Shown here: positions 19,530-27,564 of the stretch, one piece after another
How the letters are laid out: the number at the start of each line of letters is the position of its first letter
Position numbering within the stretch: position 1 is the first letter of the stretch
From: Pontibacter amylolyticus
GTDB taxonomy: Bacteria > Bacteroidota > Bacteroidia > Cytophagales > Hymenobacteraceae
NCBI RefSeq assembly: GCF_014638845.1
Contig: NZ_BMFP01000001.1
Coordinates: forward strand, 269,327-333,326
Direction of reading: 5' to 3'
Length of the DNA stretch: 64,000 nucleotides
Notes under the pieces: model-generated
What the model was told of the DNA's origin: nothing
What the model saw: only the letters and a program-made list of their open reading frames with translations
Databases searched by the model: none
Translations under genes and position numbers: made by a program

Positions 19530-19919
19530 ATGGCACAGACCTTTAATGTAGTAGGCTGGTTCGAGATACCAGTAACCGATATGCCGCGAGCCATTCGTTT
19601 TTATGAAAACGTGTTTGGCTATACCCTGCATTACCAAACCATTGGCGACGAGGAAATGGCCTGGTTCCCCTGGTCCGAGGAAGGTACAGGCGCTTCAGGC
19701 TCGCTAGTAAAGCACGAAGAGAAGTACAAGCCTTCTGCCGACGGAGCCGTGGTCTACTTCTCCTCCCCTTCCGGCGACCTGGCCAACGAATTGGCCCGGG
19801 TAGAAAAGGCGGGCGGGAAACTACTACAGGACAAGACCCTGATTGCGGAGGATATTGGCTTTATGGCTTTGATACTGGACACCGAGGGCAACCGCATCGC
19901 TTTGCATTCAAGAGGCTAG
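19530..19919 (+). CDS. VOC (glyoxalase-fold) family protein
   Basis: A 129 aa single-domain protein of the vicinal-oxygen-chelate superfamily: WFEIPVTDMPRAIRFYENVFGY at the start, VVYFSSPSGD in the middle and FMALILDTEGNRIALHS at the end, i.e. the usual two beta-alpha-beta3 halves. It may be an enzyme or a binding protein; the substrate is not predictable. It starts 2 nt after the dehydrogenase stop, which implies linked expression. Confidence 0.88.
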   Translation: MAQTFNVVGWFEIPVTDMPRAIRFYENVFGYTLHYQTIGDEEMAWFPWSEEGTGASGSLVKHEEKYKPSADGAVVYFSSPSGDLANELARVEKAGGKLLQDKTLIAEDIGFMALILDTEGNRIALHSRG

Positions 19920-19950
19920 GCTATACCTTTCAGCTATACCTTAAAACATA

Positions 19951-19982
19951 AATCCCCCTGCCATACCAGCAGGGGGATTTTC
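19951..19982. terminator. terminator between convergent genes
   Basis: Stem AATCCCCCTGC / GCAGGGGGATT (11 bp) with T-rich flank, between the VOC gene and the convergent dapD. Confidence 0.85.
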
Positions 19983-20010
19983 AGTTAAATAAAGGAAAGT
20001 ATAAAAGAGT

Positions 20011-20823
20011 TTAAACAGCTACGGCGTTTTCGCGCAGTGCGTCGTTGAGTGAAGTTTTGAGGTCGGTGCTTTCCTTGCGCTGCCCAATGATCAGGGCACA
20101 TGGCACCTGGAACTCGCCTGCCGGGAATTTCTTGGTATAGGAACCAGGTATAACCACGGCACGCGGCGGCACATAGCCCCTGTACTCCTTCGGCTCGCTT
20201 CCTGTCACGTCGATAATCCTGGAACTGCCCGTGATCGTCACGCCAGCACCGATTACGGCCTCTTTGCCAATGCGGCAACCTTCCACCAGAATGCTGCGTG
20301 ATCCGATAAAGGCACCGTCTTCGATAATCGTGGGGGCTGCCTGCACTGGCTCCAGCACGCCACCCAGACCAACACCGCCGCTCAGGTGCACGTGCTTGCC
20401 CACCTGCGCACAGCTGCCTACAGTCGCCCAGGTATCCACCATGGTTCCTTCGTCCACATAGGCGCCGATGTTCACATAAGAAGGCATCATGATCACACCC
20501 TTCGCCAGGTAGGCACCATAACGGGCCACGGCATGCGGCACGACCCGCACTCCCAGCTGCGCGTAGTTCGACTTGAGAGCGATCTTATCATGGAACTCAA
20601 ACGGCCCCACCTCGATGGTTTTCATGGCCTGAATCGGGAAGTACATCAGCACCGCCTTCTTTACCCACTCGTTTACCTTCCAGTCATCACCAACAGGCTC
20701 CGCCACACGCAGACGGCCTTTGTCCAGCTCCTCGATCACGGCACGCACCGCTTCAATCGTATGATGTTCTTTCAGCAAGTCACGGTTTTCCCAGGCCTGC
20801 TCTATTATCTGCTGTAATGCCAT
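20011..20823 (-). CDS. dapD: 2,3,4,5-tetrahydropyridine-2,6-dicarboxylate N-succinyltransferase
   Basis: ATG 20823 gives 270 aa, the usual DapD length; longer open sequence upstream is not coding. The enzyme succinylates tetrahydrodipicolinate in the lysine and meso-diaminopimelate pathway. Seen: MALQQIIEQAWENRDLL, then the left-handed beta-helix of hexapeptide repeats (GAYVDEGTMVDTWATVGSCAQVGKHV, IIEDGAFIGSRSILVEGCRIGKEAVIGAGV) and SYTKKFPAG. Divergent from the glycosyltransferase gene with a 51-bp gap. Confidence 0.95.
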   Translation of the reverse strand: MALQQIIEQAWENRDLLKEHHTIEAVRAVIEELDKGRLRVAEPVGDDWKVNEWVKKAVLMYFPIQAMKTIEVGPFEFHDKIALKSNYAQLGVRVVPHAVARYGAYLAKGVIMMPSYVNIGAYVDEGTMVDTWATVGSCAQVGKHVHLSGGVGLGGVLEPVQAAPTIIEDGAFIGSRSILVEGCRIGKEAVIGAGVTITGSSRIIDVTGSEPKEYRGYVPPRAVVIPGSYTKKFPAGEFQVPCALIIGQRKESTDLKTSLNDALRENAVAV

Positions 20824-20874
20824 GCTATTTTTCGTTTTTAGAGAATCAAAGCGTAAAAGTATTAAATTTAGGCG

Positions 20875-22014
20875 ATGTCTGAAAAGAGAATCCTGCTGGC
20901 CTCGCTGCTCAAGCCCATAAACGACACCCGGCTCTACGAAAAGCTGGGTCTGTCGCTTAGCAAAATTAAGGGTGCGAGCATCCATCTGGCCGGCTACGAA
21001 ACGCCTATACCTGCAGGGGCGCCGGCTAACATACACTTCCACCCTATTTTCCAGTTTAAGAGGCTCAGCATGGGCCGTTTAACCGCCCAGCGCGATTACT
21101 ACCGCCTGCTGCAACACATCAGGCCTCAGTTGGTGATCGTGAGCACACACGAACTGCTACTACCTACGCTCCTATATAAAGCCAGGTATAAGGGCGTCAG
21201 AATTGTATACGACATACAGGAAAACTACAGCCTGAACCTGCGGTCACAGCACAACTACAGCTGGCCGCTTAAGCACCTGCTGGCGCTGAGCATTCGCACC
21301 ATCGAAAGAATGTGCGCTACCAGCATCGACCATTTTCTGCTGGCCGAGCACAGTTATGCCGATGAGCTTCCCTTTTTGGACAACCGCTATACCTTTATCG
21401 AGAACAAGTACAAAGCCAGTCTGAAACTACCACCACTCGCAACGCCGGTTAGTCTACCAAAGACAGGGCAGTTACGTTTGCTTTACAGCGGCACCATTGC
21501 CGAAGAGTACGGCGTGTGGGAAGCGATTGAGCTGGCAAGGCAGTTACAGATTGTCCGGCCTGAAGTGAAGCTGACTATCATCGGCTACTGCGCCAACAGC
21601 CACACCTTAGCGAAACTTCAACAGGCTTGCCAGGCACTCCCTTTTGTGGAGATGATCGGTGGCGATAAGCTAGTGCCTCACCAGGAGATACTGGAGCAGA
21701 TACCGAAGAGCCACATCGGCTTGTTGCCTTACCGACCCAATGCCAGCACGTTCCGCTGCATCCCTACGAAACTATACGAGTACATGGCGCATGGGCTGCC
21801 TCTCCTGATCCAGCAAAACCCTTTGTGGCAAGGTATAGTAGAGGGAAATGATGCCGGACGAGCTGTTGATTTTAGCCGAATAAATGTAGAAGAGCTTACC
21901 CAGGAACTGAGTGCCAGGAACTTCTACAAACAAGGTATACCCACCACCATTTACTGGGAAAGCGAAGAAGAAAAACTGTTGCAGGTGATCACGCCTCTAT
22001 TGCCTAAGGTATAG
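20875..22014 (+). CDS. glycosyltransferase, GT4-like fold
   Basis: This 379 aa soluble protein has two Rossmann-like halves. The N-terminal half has VIVSTHELLLPTLLYKARY and RIVYDIQENY. The C-terminal half has LRLLYSGTIAEEYGVWEAIELA, KLTIIGYC, then GLLPYRPNASTFRCIPTKLYEYMAHGLPLL, which holds the E-x-x-A-x-G-type nucleotide-sugar site of GT-B enzymes. Donor and acceptor are unknown. It stands alone between dapD and fabH and ends in Val-TAG within GGTATAG. Confidence 0.85.
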   Translation: MSEKRILLASLLKPINDTRLYEKLGLSLSKIKGASIHLAGYETPIPAGAPANIHFHPIFQFKRLSMGRLTAQRDYYRLLQHIRPQLVIVSTHELLLPTLLYKARYKGVRIVYDIQENYSLNLRSQHNYSWPLKHLLALSIRTIERMCATSIDHFLLAEHSYADELPFLDNRYTFIENKYKASLKLPPLATPVSLPKTGQLRLLYSGTIAEEYGVWEAIELARQLQIVRPEVKLTIIGYCANSHTLAKLQQACQALPFVEMIGGDKLVPHQEILEQIPKSHIGLLPYRPNASTFRCIPTKLYEYMAHGLPLLIQQNPLWQGIVEGNDAGRAVDFSRINVEELTQELSARNFYKQGIPTTIYWESEEEKLLQVITPLLPKV

Positions 22015-22063
22015 GAATAATGAAAATTTATTTTTAGACGAATCTAAAATTGAATAGAATCAG

Positions 22064-22071
22064 TATATTTG
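22064..22071 (+). promoter_or_regulatory. -7 box upstream of fabH
   Basis: TATATTTG matches TAnnTTTG and lies 19 bp before the fabH ATG. No clear TTG at the expected upstream distance. Confidence 0.5.
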
Positions 22072-22090
22072 TAAAGCTAAACCTAAAATT

Positions 22091-23089
22091 ATGCGAAACT
22101 CAAAGATAGCTGGCGTAGGCCATTACGTGCCTGAAAAGGTGGTGACCAATTTTGACCTGGAGAAAATCATGGAGACTTCTGACGAATGGATCCGTGAGCG
22201 AACGGGTATACAGGAGCGTCGCTACTTCCAGGAAGGCGTGGACACGACTTCCAATATGGGTGCTAAAGCCTCCATGAAAGCACTGGAAATGGCTGGTCTG
22301 AAGCCGGAGGATGTAGATATGATCGTGTTTGCCACCCTCAGCCCGGACTATGTATTTCCTGGTTCCGGTGTGCTGATGCAGCGCGAAATGGGGCTAAAAG
22401 AGATACCAGCGCTTGATGTGCGCAACCAGTGCTCCGGCTTTGTATATGCGCTTTCGGTGGCGGATCAGTTCATCAAAACCGGTATGTACAACAACATCCT
22501 GGTAGTGGGCTCGGAGATCCATTCTAATGGCTTGGACTTCTCCACCCGTGGTCGTAACGTGTCCGTGATTTTTGGGGACGGCGCTGGCGCTGTGGTGCTC
22601 ACTCCTTCTGAAAAAGAGGGCCAAGGTATACTTTCAACACACCTGCATGCCGATGGCGAGTTTGCCGAAGAACTGGCTGTGATCGACCCGGGCAGCACCA
22701 AAAAGGAACGCCTGACGCACGAAATGATTGATGAGGGCACCATTTACCCTTATATGAACGGCAACCAGGTGTTCAAGCATGCCGTGACACGTTTCCCGGA
22801 AGTGATTGAAGAAGCACTTAACAAAAATGGGTATAAGGCATCTGATGTAGACATGCTTATACCGCATCAAGCTAATCTGCGCATCACCTCTTACATCCAG
22901 CAGAAGATGGGCCTTCCTGCCGAGAAAGTCATGAGCAACATCCACAAGTATGGCAACACGACGGCCGCCTCTGTACCGATCGCGCTGAGCGAAGCGGTGC
23001 AGGAAGGGCGCATCAAGGAAGGTGACCTGGTTTGTATGGCTGCCTTCGGCTCCGGCTTCACCTGGGCCTCCGCGCTGATCAGATGGTAA
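22091..23089 (+). CDS. fabH: 3-oxoacyl-ACP synthase III (FabH-type)
   Basis: This 332 aa thiolase-fold enzyme condenses acyl-CoA with malonyl-ACP to start fatty-acid synthesis. The triad is complete: Cys114 in RNQCSGFVYAL, His259 in IPHQANLR and Asn289 in KYGNTTAAS. The N-terminal SDEWIRERTGIQERR is typical of FabH. The QCSGF context instead of the E. coli-like ACAGF is common in FabH homologues of this group; a role in another start condensation cannot be excluded. Confidence 0.9.
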   Translation: MRNSKIAGVGHYVPEKVVTNFDLEKIMETSDEWIRERTGIQERRYFQEGVDTTSNMGAKASMKALEMAGLKPEDVDMIVFATLSPDYVFPGSGVLMQREMGLKEIPALDVRNQCSGFVYALSVADQFIKTGMYNNILVVGSEIHSNGLDFSTRGRNVSVIFGDGAGAVVLTPSEKEGQGILSTHLHADGEFAEELAVIDPGSTKKERLTHEMIDEGTIYPYMNGNQVFKHAVTRFPEVIEEALNKNGYKASDVDMLIPHQANLRITSYIQQKMGLPAEKVMSNIHKYGNTTAASVPIALSEAVQEGRIKEGDLVCMAAFGSGFTWASALIRW

Positions 23090-23110
23090 ATTTTTATGGG
23101 GTGATTTTAG

Positions 23111-23309
23111 AATTGATAAATGGTTGATGGTTAAATTGTTTGGTGCACGATTAACCCACCCCTGCCCCTGCCAAGAGGGGATTTTCGGTGCACGATTGGA
23201 CAGGTCGCGACCTGTCCCTACAGGCTATATATCTACCTTTTATACTTTCTGCTTTCTTAAAATCGCATCGTTCGATAAAAACAATTTAACCATCAACCAT
23301 TTAACAATT
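23111..23309. repeat. MITE-like element with 30-bp terminal inverted repeats
   Basis: The ends 23111-23140 and 23280-23309 are inverted repeats matching in 29 of 30 positions. Inside are two copies of GGTGCACGATT, a CCACCCCTGCCCCT block and the 20-bp palindrome GGACAGGTCGCGACCTGTCC at 23198-23217. The first 59 bp (23111-23169) recur at 25754-25812 with one mismatch. It carries no gene. Confidence 0.75.
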
Positions 23310-23310
23310 C

Positions 23311-23340
23311 ACTAACTCACTCAATCACTCACTCACTCAA
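23311..23340. repeat. short tandem repeat ACTC/ACTCAATC before the dtxR start
   Basis: Six to seven near-perfect ACTC-type units directly upstream (12 bp) of the GTG start codon. A similar array precedes the TroD-like gene at 27525-27558. Confidence 0.7.
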
Positions 23341-23352
23341 TTTTTTAACCGC

Positions 23353-24009
23353 GTGCACAGCTTTACTGAAGAAAACTATATCAAGGCCATTTACAAGCTT
23401 TCGGATGGGGGCACCCGTGAGGTGAACACTAACGCGATAGCTGAGGCACTGGATACCAAGGCAGCCTCTGTGACGGATATGCTGCGCAAGCTGAGCGCTA
23501 AAGGTATAGCTGACTATATAAAGTATCGGGGCGTGACATTGACGGAAAGAGGTGAGCGGGTGGCCTTGCAGATCATCCGCAAACACAGGTTGTGGGAGGT
23601 TTTCCTGGTGGAGAAGCTGAAGTTTAACTGGGATGAGGTGCATGACATGGCCGAAGAACTGGAGCATATCAACTCCGATCTGCTTATCCGGCGCCTCGAC
23701 GAGTTTCTGGGCTATCCGAAGTTTGACCCCCACGGCGACCCGATTCCGACAGAAGACGGCGAGATGAATACCAAGCAGCAACGCCTGCTGGCAGAACTGG
23801 AAGTGAACAGTTCCGGCACGGTGGTCGGCGTTAATGACTCCCAGCCTCTCTTTCTGCAGTACCTTGACAAGATGGGGATATTCCTCGGCGCTAAGATTAA
23901 AGTTATAGATAAGATCCCATACGACAACTCCCTGGAGATTAATCTGGAAAACAAGAAAAACCTGGTGGTATCCGGTGAAGTGGCCCGTAATATTTTCCTG
24001 TCCGCCTAG
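23353..24009 (+). CDS. DtxR/MntR family metal-dependent repressor
   Basis: This 218 aa protein starts at GTG 23353 (no ATG fits). Domains: winged helix (about 1-66, IAEALDTKAASVTDMLRKLSAKGI), dimer/metal domain (67-135, HRLWEVFLVEKL, HDMAEELEH, DPHGDPIP) and a C-terminal SH3-like domain (about 150-218). Likely metal ligands by comparison with MntR are His78, Glu101, Glu104 and His105; the N-terminal ligand position is Asn8 in ENYIKAIY instead of Met/Asp. It probably represses the transporter genes that begin 1 bp after its stop when Mn or Fe is sufficient. Confidence 0.93.
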   Translation: MHSFTEENYIKAIYKLSDGGTREVNTNAIAEALDTKAASVTDMLRKLSAKGIADYIKYRGVTLTERGERVALQIIRKHRLWEVFLVEKLKFNWDEVHDMAEELEHINSDLLIRRLDEFLGYPKFDPHGDPIPTEDGEMNTKQQRLLAELEVNSSGTVVGVNDSQPLFLQYLDKMGIFLGAKIKVIDKIPYDNSLEINLENKKNLVVSGEVARNIFLSA

Positions 24010-24010
24010 T

Positions 24011-24943
24011 ATGAAAGCCACTGCCTATTTCCTGAGCTTGTTGCTGGCTATGCTGCTAGGCACAGCCTGCACGCAGGTAGACTCTCGGGGCGAAATGCCG
24101 GCCGGAAAGCGGATGCGCATCGTGACCACGACCGGTATGCTGAAAGATGCCGTCGTGAACATTGTGGGCAATGCGGCCGATGTCGACGCCATCATGGGCA
24201 GCGGCGTAGACCCGCACCTGTACAAAGCCACGCAGGGCGACCTGAACAAGCTGACGGAGGCGGATGTGATCATCTACAATGGCCTGCACCTGGAGGGAAA
24301 GATGGGGGAAGTGCTGGAAAAGCTGAGCCGCTACAAAACCGTCATCGCCGCCACAGCAGGTATACCGGATGAGAACCTGCTGAATTCTGCCGCTTTCGCT
24401 GACAGCCACGACCCGCACGTTTGGTTTGATGTGTCGCTGTGGGTGCAGGTAGTGGTGCACCTGAGCAGCGAACTCCAGAAAAAAGACCCGCAGCATACGG
24501 CCCTGTACCAGGAACAAACAGCTGCCTACTTGCGTCAGCTCTCAGCCTTGCACAACGAAACCAAAGCCGCCATCGCTTCCATACCTGAGCGGCAGCGCAT
24601 CCTGATCACCGCGCACGATGCCTTCGGCTACTACGGCAACGCCTATGGTATAGAAGTGCGGGGTCTGCAGGGCATCTCTACCCTATCCGAATTCGGACTG
24701 CAGGACGTTTCCTCGCTGGTCAAGTACATTGTGGCCAACAAGATCAAAGCAGTTTTTGTAGAGTCTTCGGTATCCCCTAAAGCCATTGAGGCGGTGGTGC
24801 AAGGCTGCAGCGAACGGGGCCACAAGGTATTGATTGGCGGCACACTTTTCTCTGATGCCATGGGCGAAGATGGAACGCCGGAAGGCACCTATACCGGTAT
24901 GGTGAGGCACAATACAAACACAATTGTAACTTCTTTAAAATAA
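24011..24943 (+). CDS. metal ABC transporter substrate-binding lipoprotein (TroA/ZnuA/MntC-like)
   Basis: This 310 aa cluster A-I binding protein has a lipobox at GTAC (Cys20). Metal ligands are visible as GVDPHLYK, HDPHVWFD, TAHDAFGYYG and GTLFSDAMG, i.e. His, His, a further His/Glu region and Asp. There is no long His-rich loop as in zinc-specific ZnuA, which favours Mn or Fe. ATG 24011 follows the repressor stop by 1 bp, so both are co-transcribed. Confidence 0.93.
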   Translation: MKATAYFLSLLLAMLLGTACTQVDSRGEMPAGKRMRIVTTTGMLKDAVVNIVGNAADVDAIMGSGVDPHLYKATQGDLNKLTEADVIIYNGLHLEGKMGEVLEKLSRYKTVIAATAGIPDENLLNSAAFADSHDPHVWFDVSLWVQVVVHLSSELQKKDPQHTALYQEQTAAYLRQLSALHNETKAAIASIPERQRILITAHDAFGYYGNAYGIEVRGLQGISTLSEFGLQDVSSLVKYIVANKIKAVFVESSVSPKAIEAVVQGCSERGHKVLIGGTLFSDAMGEDGTPEGTYTGMVRHNTNTIVTSLK

Positions 24944-24955
24944 GAAGGCTAGCAT

Positions 24956-25747
24956 ATGATTCTTCAAGTAGATAATCCAGTAGTAGAAGTACACGACCTG
25001 ACGGTGAGCTATGACCGCAAACCGGTGCTGTGGGGCATAGACCTCACCCTGCCGGCCGGTGCGCTCGTGGGGGTGATCGGGCCAAACGGGGCGGGCAAAT
25101 CTACCCTGATCAAGGCGATGATGAACCTACTGCCGGTAAGCAGCGGATACGTGCGCATCTTCGACCAACCGCTGAAGCAGGTATACAGCCGCATTAGTTA
25201 CGTGCCCCAACGCGAATCGGTGGATTGGGATTTCCCTGCCTCGGTGTTCGATGTGGTACTTATGGGCAGGTATGGCCAGCTGGGTTTGTTCAAGCGGCCG
25301 CGCAAAGCCGACAAAGACGCCGCCATGGAGGCGCTCGAAAAGGTAGGAATGCAAAGCTTTGCCAACCGGCAGATCTCGCAACTTTCCGGCGGACAGCAGC
25401 AGCGCGTGTTTCTGGCGCGGGCACTGGCCCAGAATGCCGATGTCTACTTCATGGACGAGCCCTTTGCCGGCGTCGACATAGCCACGGAAACGGCCATTAT
25501 TCAGCTGCTTCGCCTAATGCGCGACCAAGGCAAGACCGTGATCGTGGTACACCACGACCTGCAGTCCGCCTCCGAGTACTTTGACTGGGTTGTGCTCCTC
25601 AACATGCGCCTGGTAGCCTCCGGCCCTACTGAGCAGGTCCTGAACCAGGAGTTACTCGAACAGACATACGGTGGCAAGCTCACCGTGCTCTCCAAAGTAG
25701 GCGACCTCCTCCGCAAACAGGAATTCCCGGCCAGGGAGAAGAATTGA
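24956..25747 (+). CDS. metal ABC transporter ATP-binding protein (TroB/MntB-like)
   Basis: This 263 aa ATPase has Walker A GPNGAGKST (42-50), Q-loop near YVPQRESVDWDFP, signature LSGGQQQRVFLARAL, Walker B VYFMDEPFAGVD and the switch histidine in VIVVHHDL. The 'VPQ+xxxDWDFP' Q-loop region is typical of Mn/Zn/Fe importers of this type. It lies 12 bp after the binding-protein gene and energises the two permeases encoded downstream. Confidence 0.94.
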   Translation: MILQVDNPVVEVHDLTVSYDRKPVLWGIDLTLPAGALVGVIGPNGAGKSTLIKAMMNLLPVSSGYVRIFDQPLKQVYSRISYVPQRESVDWDFPASVFDVVLMGRYGQLGLFKRPRKADKDAAMEALEKVGMQSFANRQISQLSGGQQQRVFLARALAQNADVYFMDEPFAGVDIATETAIIQLLRLMRDQGKTVIVVHHDLQSASEYFDWVVLLNMRLVASGPTEQVLNQELLEQTYGGKLTVLSKVGDLLRKQEFPAREKN

Positions 25748-25944
25748 ATTGTTAATTGATAAATTGTTGATGGTTAAATTGTTTGGTGCACGATTAACCC
25801 ACCCCTGCCCCTCCGGGGAGGGGAATTGCTGCGGCTACTAATTGGTAGGTATAAGTTTATTAGTTGCAGCTATACATTTACCTTTTTAGTATCTACTTAA
25901 ATAAAATCATATCGCTCTATAAAAACAATTAACAATTTAACCAT
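25748..25944. repeat. repeat-filled gap inside the metal-uptake locus
   Basis: 25754-25812 is a 58/59 copy of 23111-23169, including GGTGCACGATT and CCACCCCTGCCCCT, followed by a short hairpin CCCCTCCGGGGAGGGG. The right side (25920-25944) holds ACAATTTAACCATTT, which pairs with the left end over 14 bp. It is thus a degraded relative of the 23111-23309 element. Confidence 0.7.
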
Positions 25945-25951
25945 TTAAAAA

Positions 25952-27235
25952 ATGCAGGACTTCCTGGAGTTTTTCTCGTTTACGGATGCCAACATACGGT
26001 ACGTGACGCTGGGCTCGGTGCTGCTGGCTGCCAGTTCGGCGGTGGTGGGTTGCTTCACGCTGCTACGAAAGCGTGCACTGGTCGGTGATGCGGTGGCGCA
26101 TGCTGTGCTGCCGGGTGTCTGTCTGGCCTTTATCCTATCAGGTACCAAAAACCCGTTTATTCTGTTAATAGGTGCTTTCGTAACGGGCTGGATTTCGTTG
26201 GTAGTGATCGATTATATTACTTCCCGCTCCCGCATCAAAGAGGACACGGCCATCGGGTTGGTTCTTTCCGTGTTTTTCGGCATCGGCATTTTATTGCTCA
26301 CCTCTATTCAGCAGACCGGCAATGCTGCCCAGAGCGGGCTTGACAAGTTCTTGTTCGGCAGTGCGGCATCGCTGATCGGGGGAGATCTGATCGCTTTTGG
26401 CGTGGTAGCCGTGTTGCTTCTGGTTGCCGTGGTGCTGTTTTACAAAGAACTCACCCTGCTTTGTTTCGATCAGGCCTATGCCCGGACCATCGGATTTCCG
26501 GTACGCAGCCTGGAGCTGCTGCTAACCACCCTCACGGTCTTTGCCGTGGTGGTGGGTATACAGGCGGTGGGCGTTGTGCTGATGGCTGCCATGCTCATCA
26601 CGCCGGCTGCGGCAGCTCGCTTCTGGACCGAAAATCTGAAGGTGATGTTGGTGCTCGCCGCCCTGATTGGCGCTTTCTCAGGTATAGCGGGCGCCTATGT
26701 TTCCTACACCGCCCCTTCCATGCCCACGGGTCCCTGGATCGTGTTGATCGTATCGATGATCGCGATTTTGTCCTTTGCCCTGGCGCCCGGTCGCGGCTGG
26801 GTGGCCCGCATCCTGCGACAGCGACGCAACAAGACCCGCATTCTGGAGGAAAACCTGCTCAAACTGCTCTATCAGCTAGGCGAACTCCGGCAGGACTATG
26901 GCAATGCCCGCAGCCTGGAAGAATTGCTGGAGCGGCGCAACATCCCTAAAAAAGAAGCTCTGGGCGGACTGCAAAAGCTAAAGCGACAAGGCTACCTCCG
27001 GAAAGAGGACAGCCGCTGGCTGCTGACCCCGGAAGGCGAGAATCGCGGCCGTCGGGTCGTGCGCCTGCACCGTTTATGGGAGCTATACCTGACACAGTAC
27101 CTGAACCTGGCTTCCGACCACGTGCACGAAGACGCCGAAACCATCGAGCACATCATCACCCCGGAACTGGAGCAGCGCCTGATCGAAGAGCTCAACTACC
27201 CCGACCTCGACCCGCACAGCGCCAGGATACCGTAA
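25952..27235 (+). CDS. metal ABC permease fused to a C-terminal DtxR-like repressor domain (YtgCR/TroC-like)
   Basis: 427 aa. Residues 1-282 are an ABC-3 permease with about eight to nine helices (GDAVAHAVLPG near 45-54, then ITPAAAARFW). A basic linker RQRRNKTR (289-296) leads to a winged helix (about 298-363; SLEELLERRNIPKKEALGGLQKLKRQGYL) and a dimer/metal domain (364-427) with HRLWELYLTQYL, HEDAETIEH and DPHSARIP. These match the free DtxR protein of this locus segment by segment. His373, Glu396, Glu399 and His400 fit the MntR ligand set. The SH3-like domain is missing. In Chlamydia the same fusion (YtgCR) is cleaved to free an iron-dependent repressor; cleavage here is an inference. Confidence 0.93.
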   Translation: MQDFLEFFSFTDANIRYVTLGSVLLAASSAVVGCFTLLRKRALVGDAVAHAVLPGVCLAFILSGTKNPFILLIGAFVTGWISLVVIDYITSRSRIKEDTAIGLVLSVFFGIGILLLTSIQQTGNAAQSGLDKFLFGSAASLIGGDLIAFGVVAVLLLVAVVLFYKELTLLCFDQAYARTIGFPVRSLELLLTTLTVFAVVVGIQAVGVVLMAAMLITPAAAARFWTENLKVMLVLAALIGAFSGIAGAYVSYTAPSMPTGPWIVLIVSMIAILSFALAPGRGWVARILRQRRNKTRILEENLLKLLYQLGELRQDYGNARSLEELLERRNIPKKEALGGLQKLKRQGYLRKEDSRWLLTPEGENRGRRVVRLHRLWELYLTQYLNLASDHVHEDAETIEHIITPELEQRLIEELNYPDLDPHSARIP

Positions 27236-27563
27236 GGGGTTTAGTGATGGAGTTAATGATTGATTGAGCGTGGGGTAGAAATAGGCCGTTCGTAAGCAAG
27301 ATGTAGCAACGTTATACTGTAACAGCGTGTTGAAATTGCAGATAGCTTTTAAATAGGTATAAAACATGACCACTTGTAGGAACAGGTCGCGACCTGTCCG
27401 AATCGTGCATAACTTATTTGTCTGAATCAGGATTTACAGGATTAAAGGATTTACAAGATTTTTAGAAACGATTGTTCATAGAATCAATCCTGAAAAATTT
27501 AAAATCATAATTTAATCGCTCAAACACTCATTCACTCAATCACTCAATCACTCAATCAAAAAG
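27236..27563. repeat. repeat-filled gap between the two permease genes
   Basis: Contains a 16-bp core of the dispersed palindrome (ACAGGTCGCGACCTGT, 27382-27397) followed by CGAATCGTGCA, a GTCTGAATCAGGATTTACAGGATT-type repeat from about 27419, and a tandem ACTCAATC array at 27525-27558 ending 6 bp before the next ATG. No gene seen. Confidence 0.7.
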
Positions 27564-27564
27564 C

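Noticed and set aside
20824..21042. Possible N-terminal extension of dapD
   Set aside because: It would overlap the divergent glycosyltransferase gene, and 270 aa from ATG 20823 matches the family.
23311..23340. Short repeats suggesting a CRISPR array
   Set aside because: Units are 4-8 bp without spacers, and no cas gene is present.
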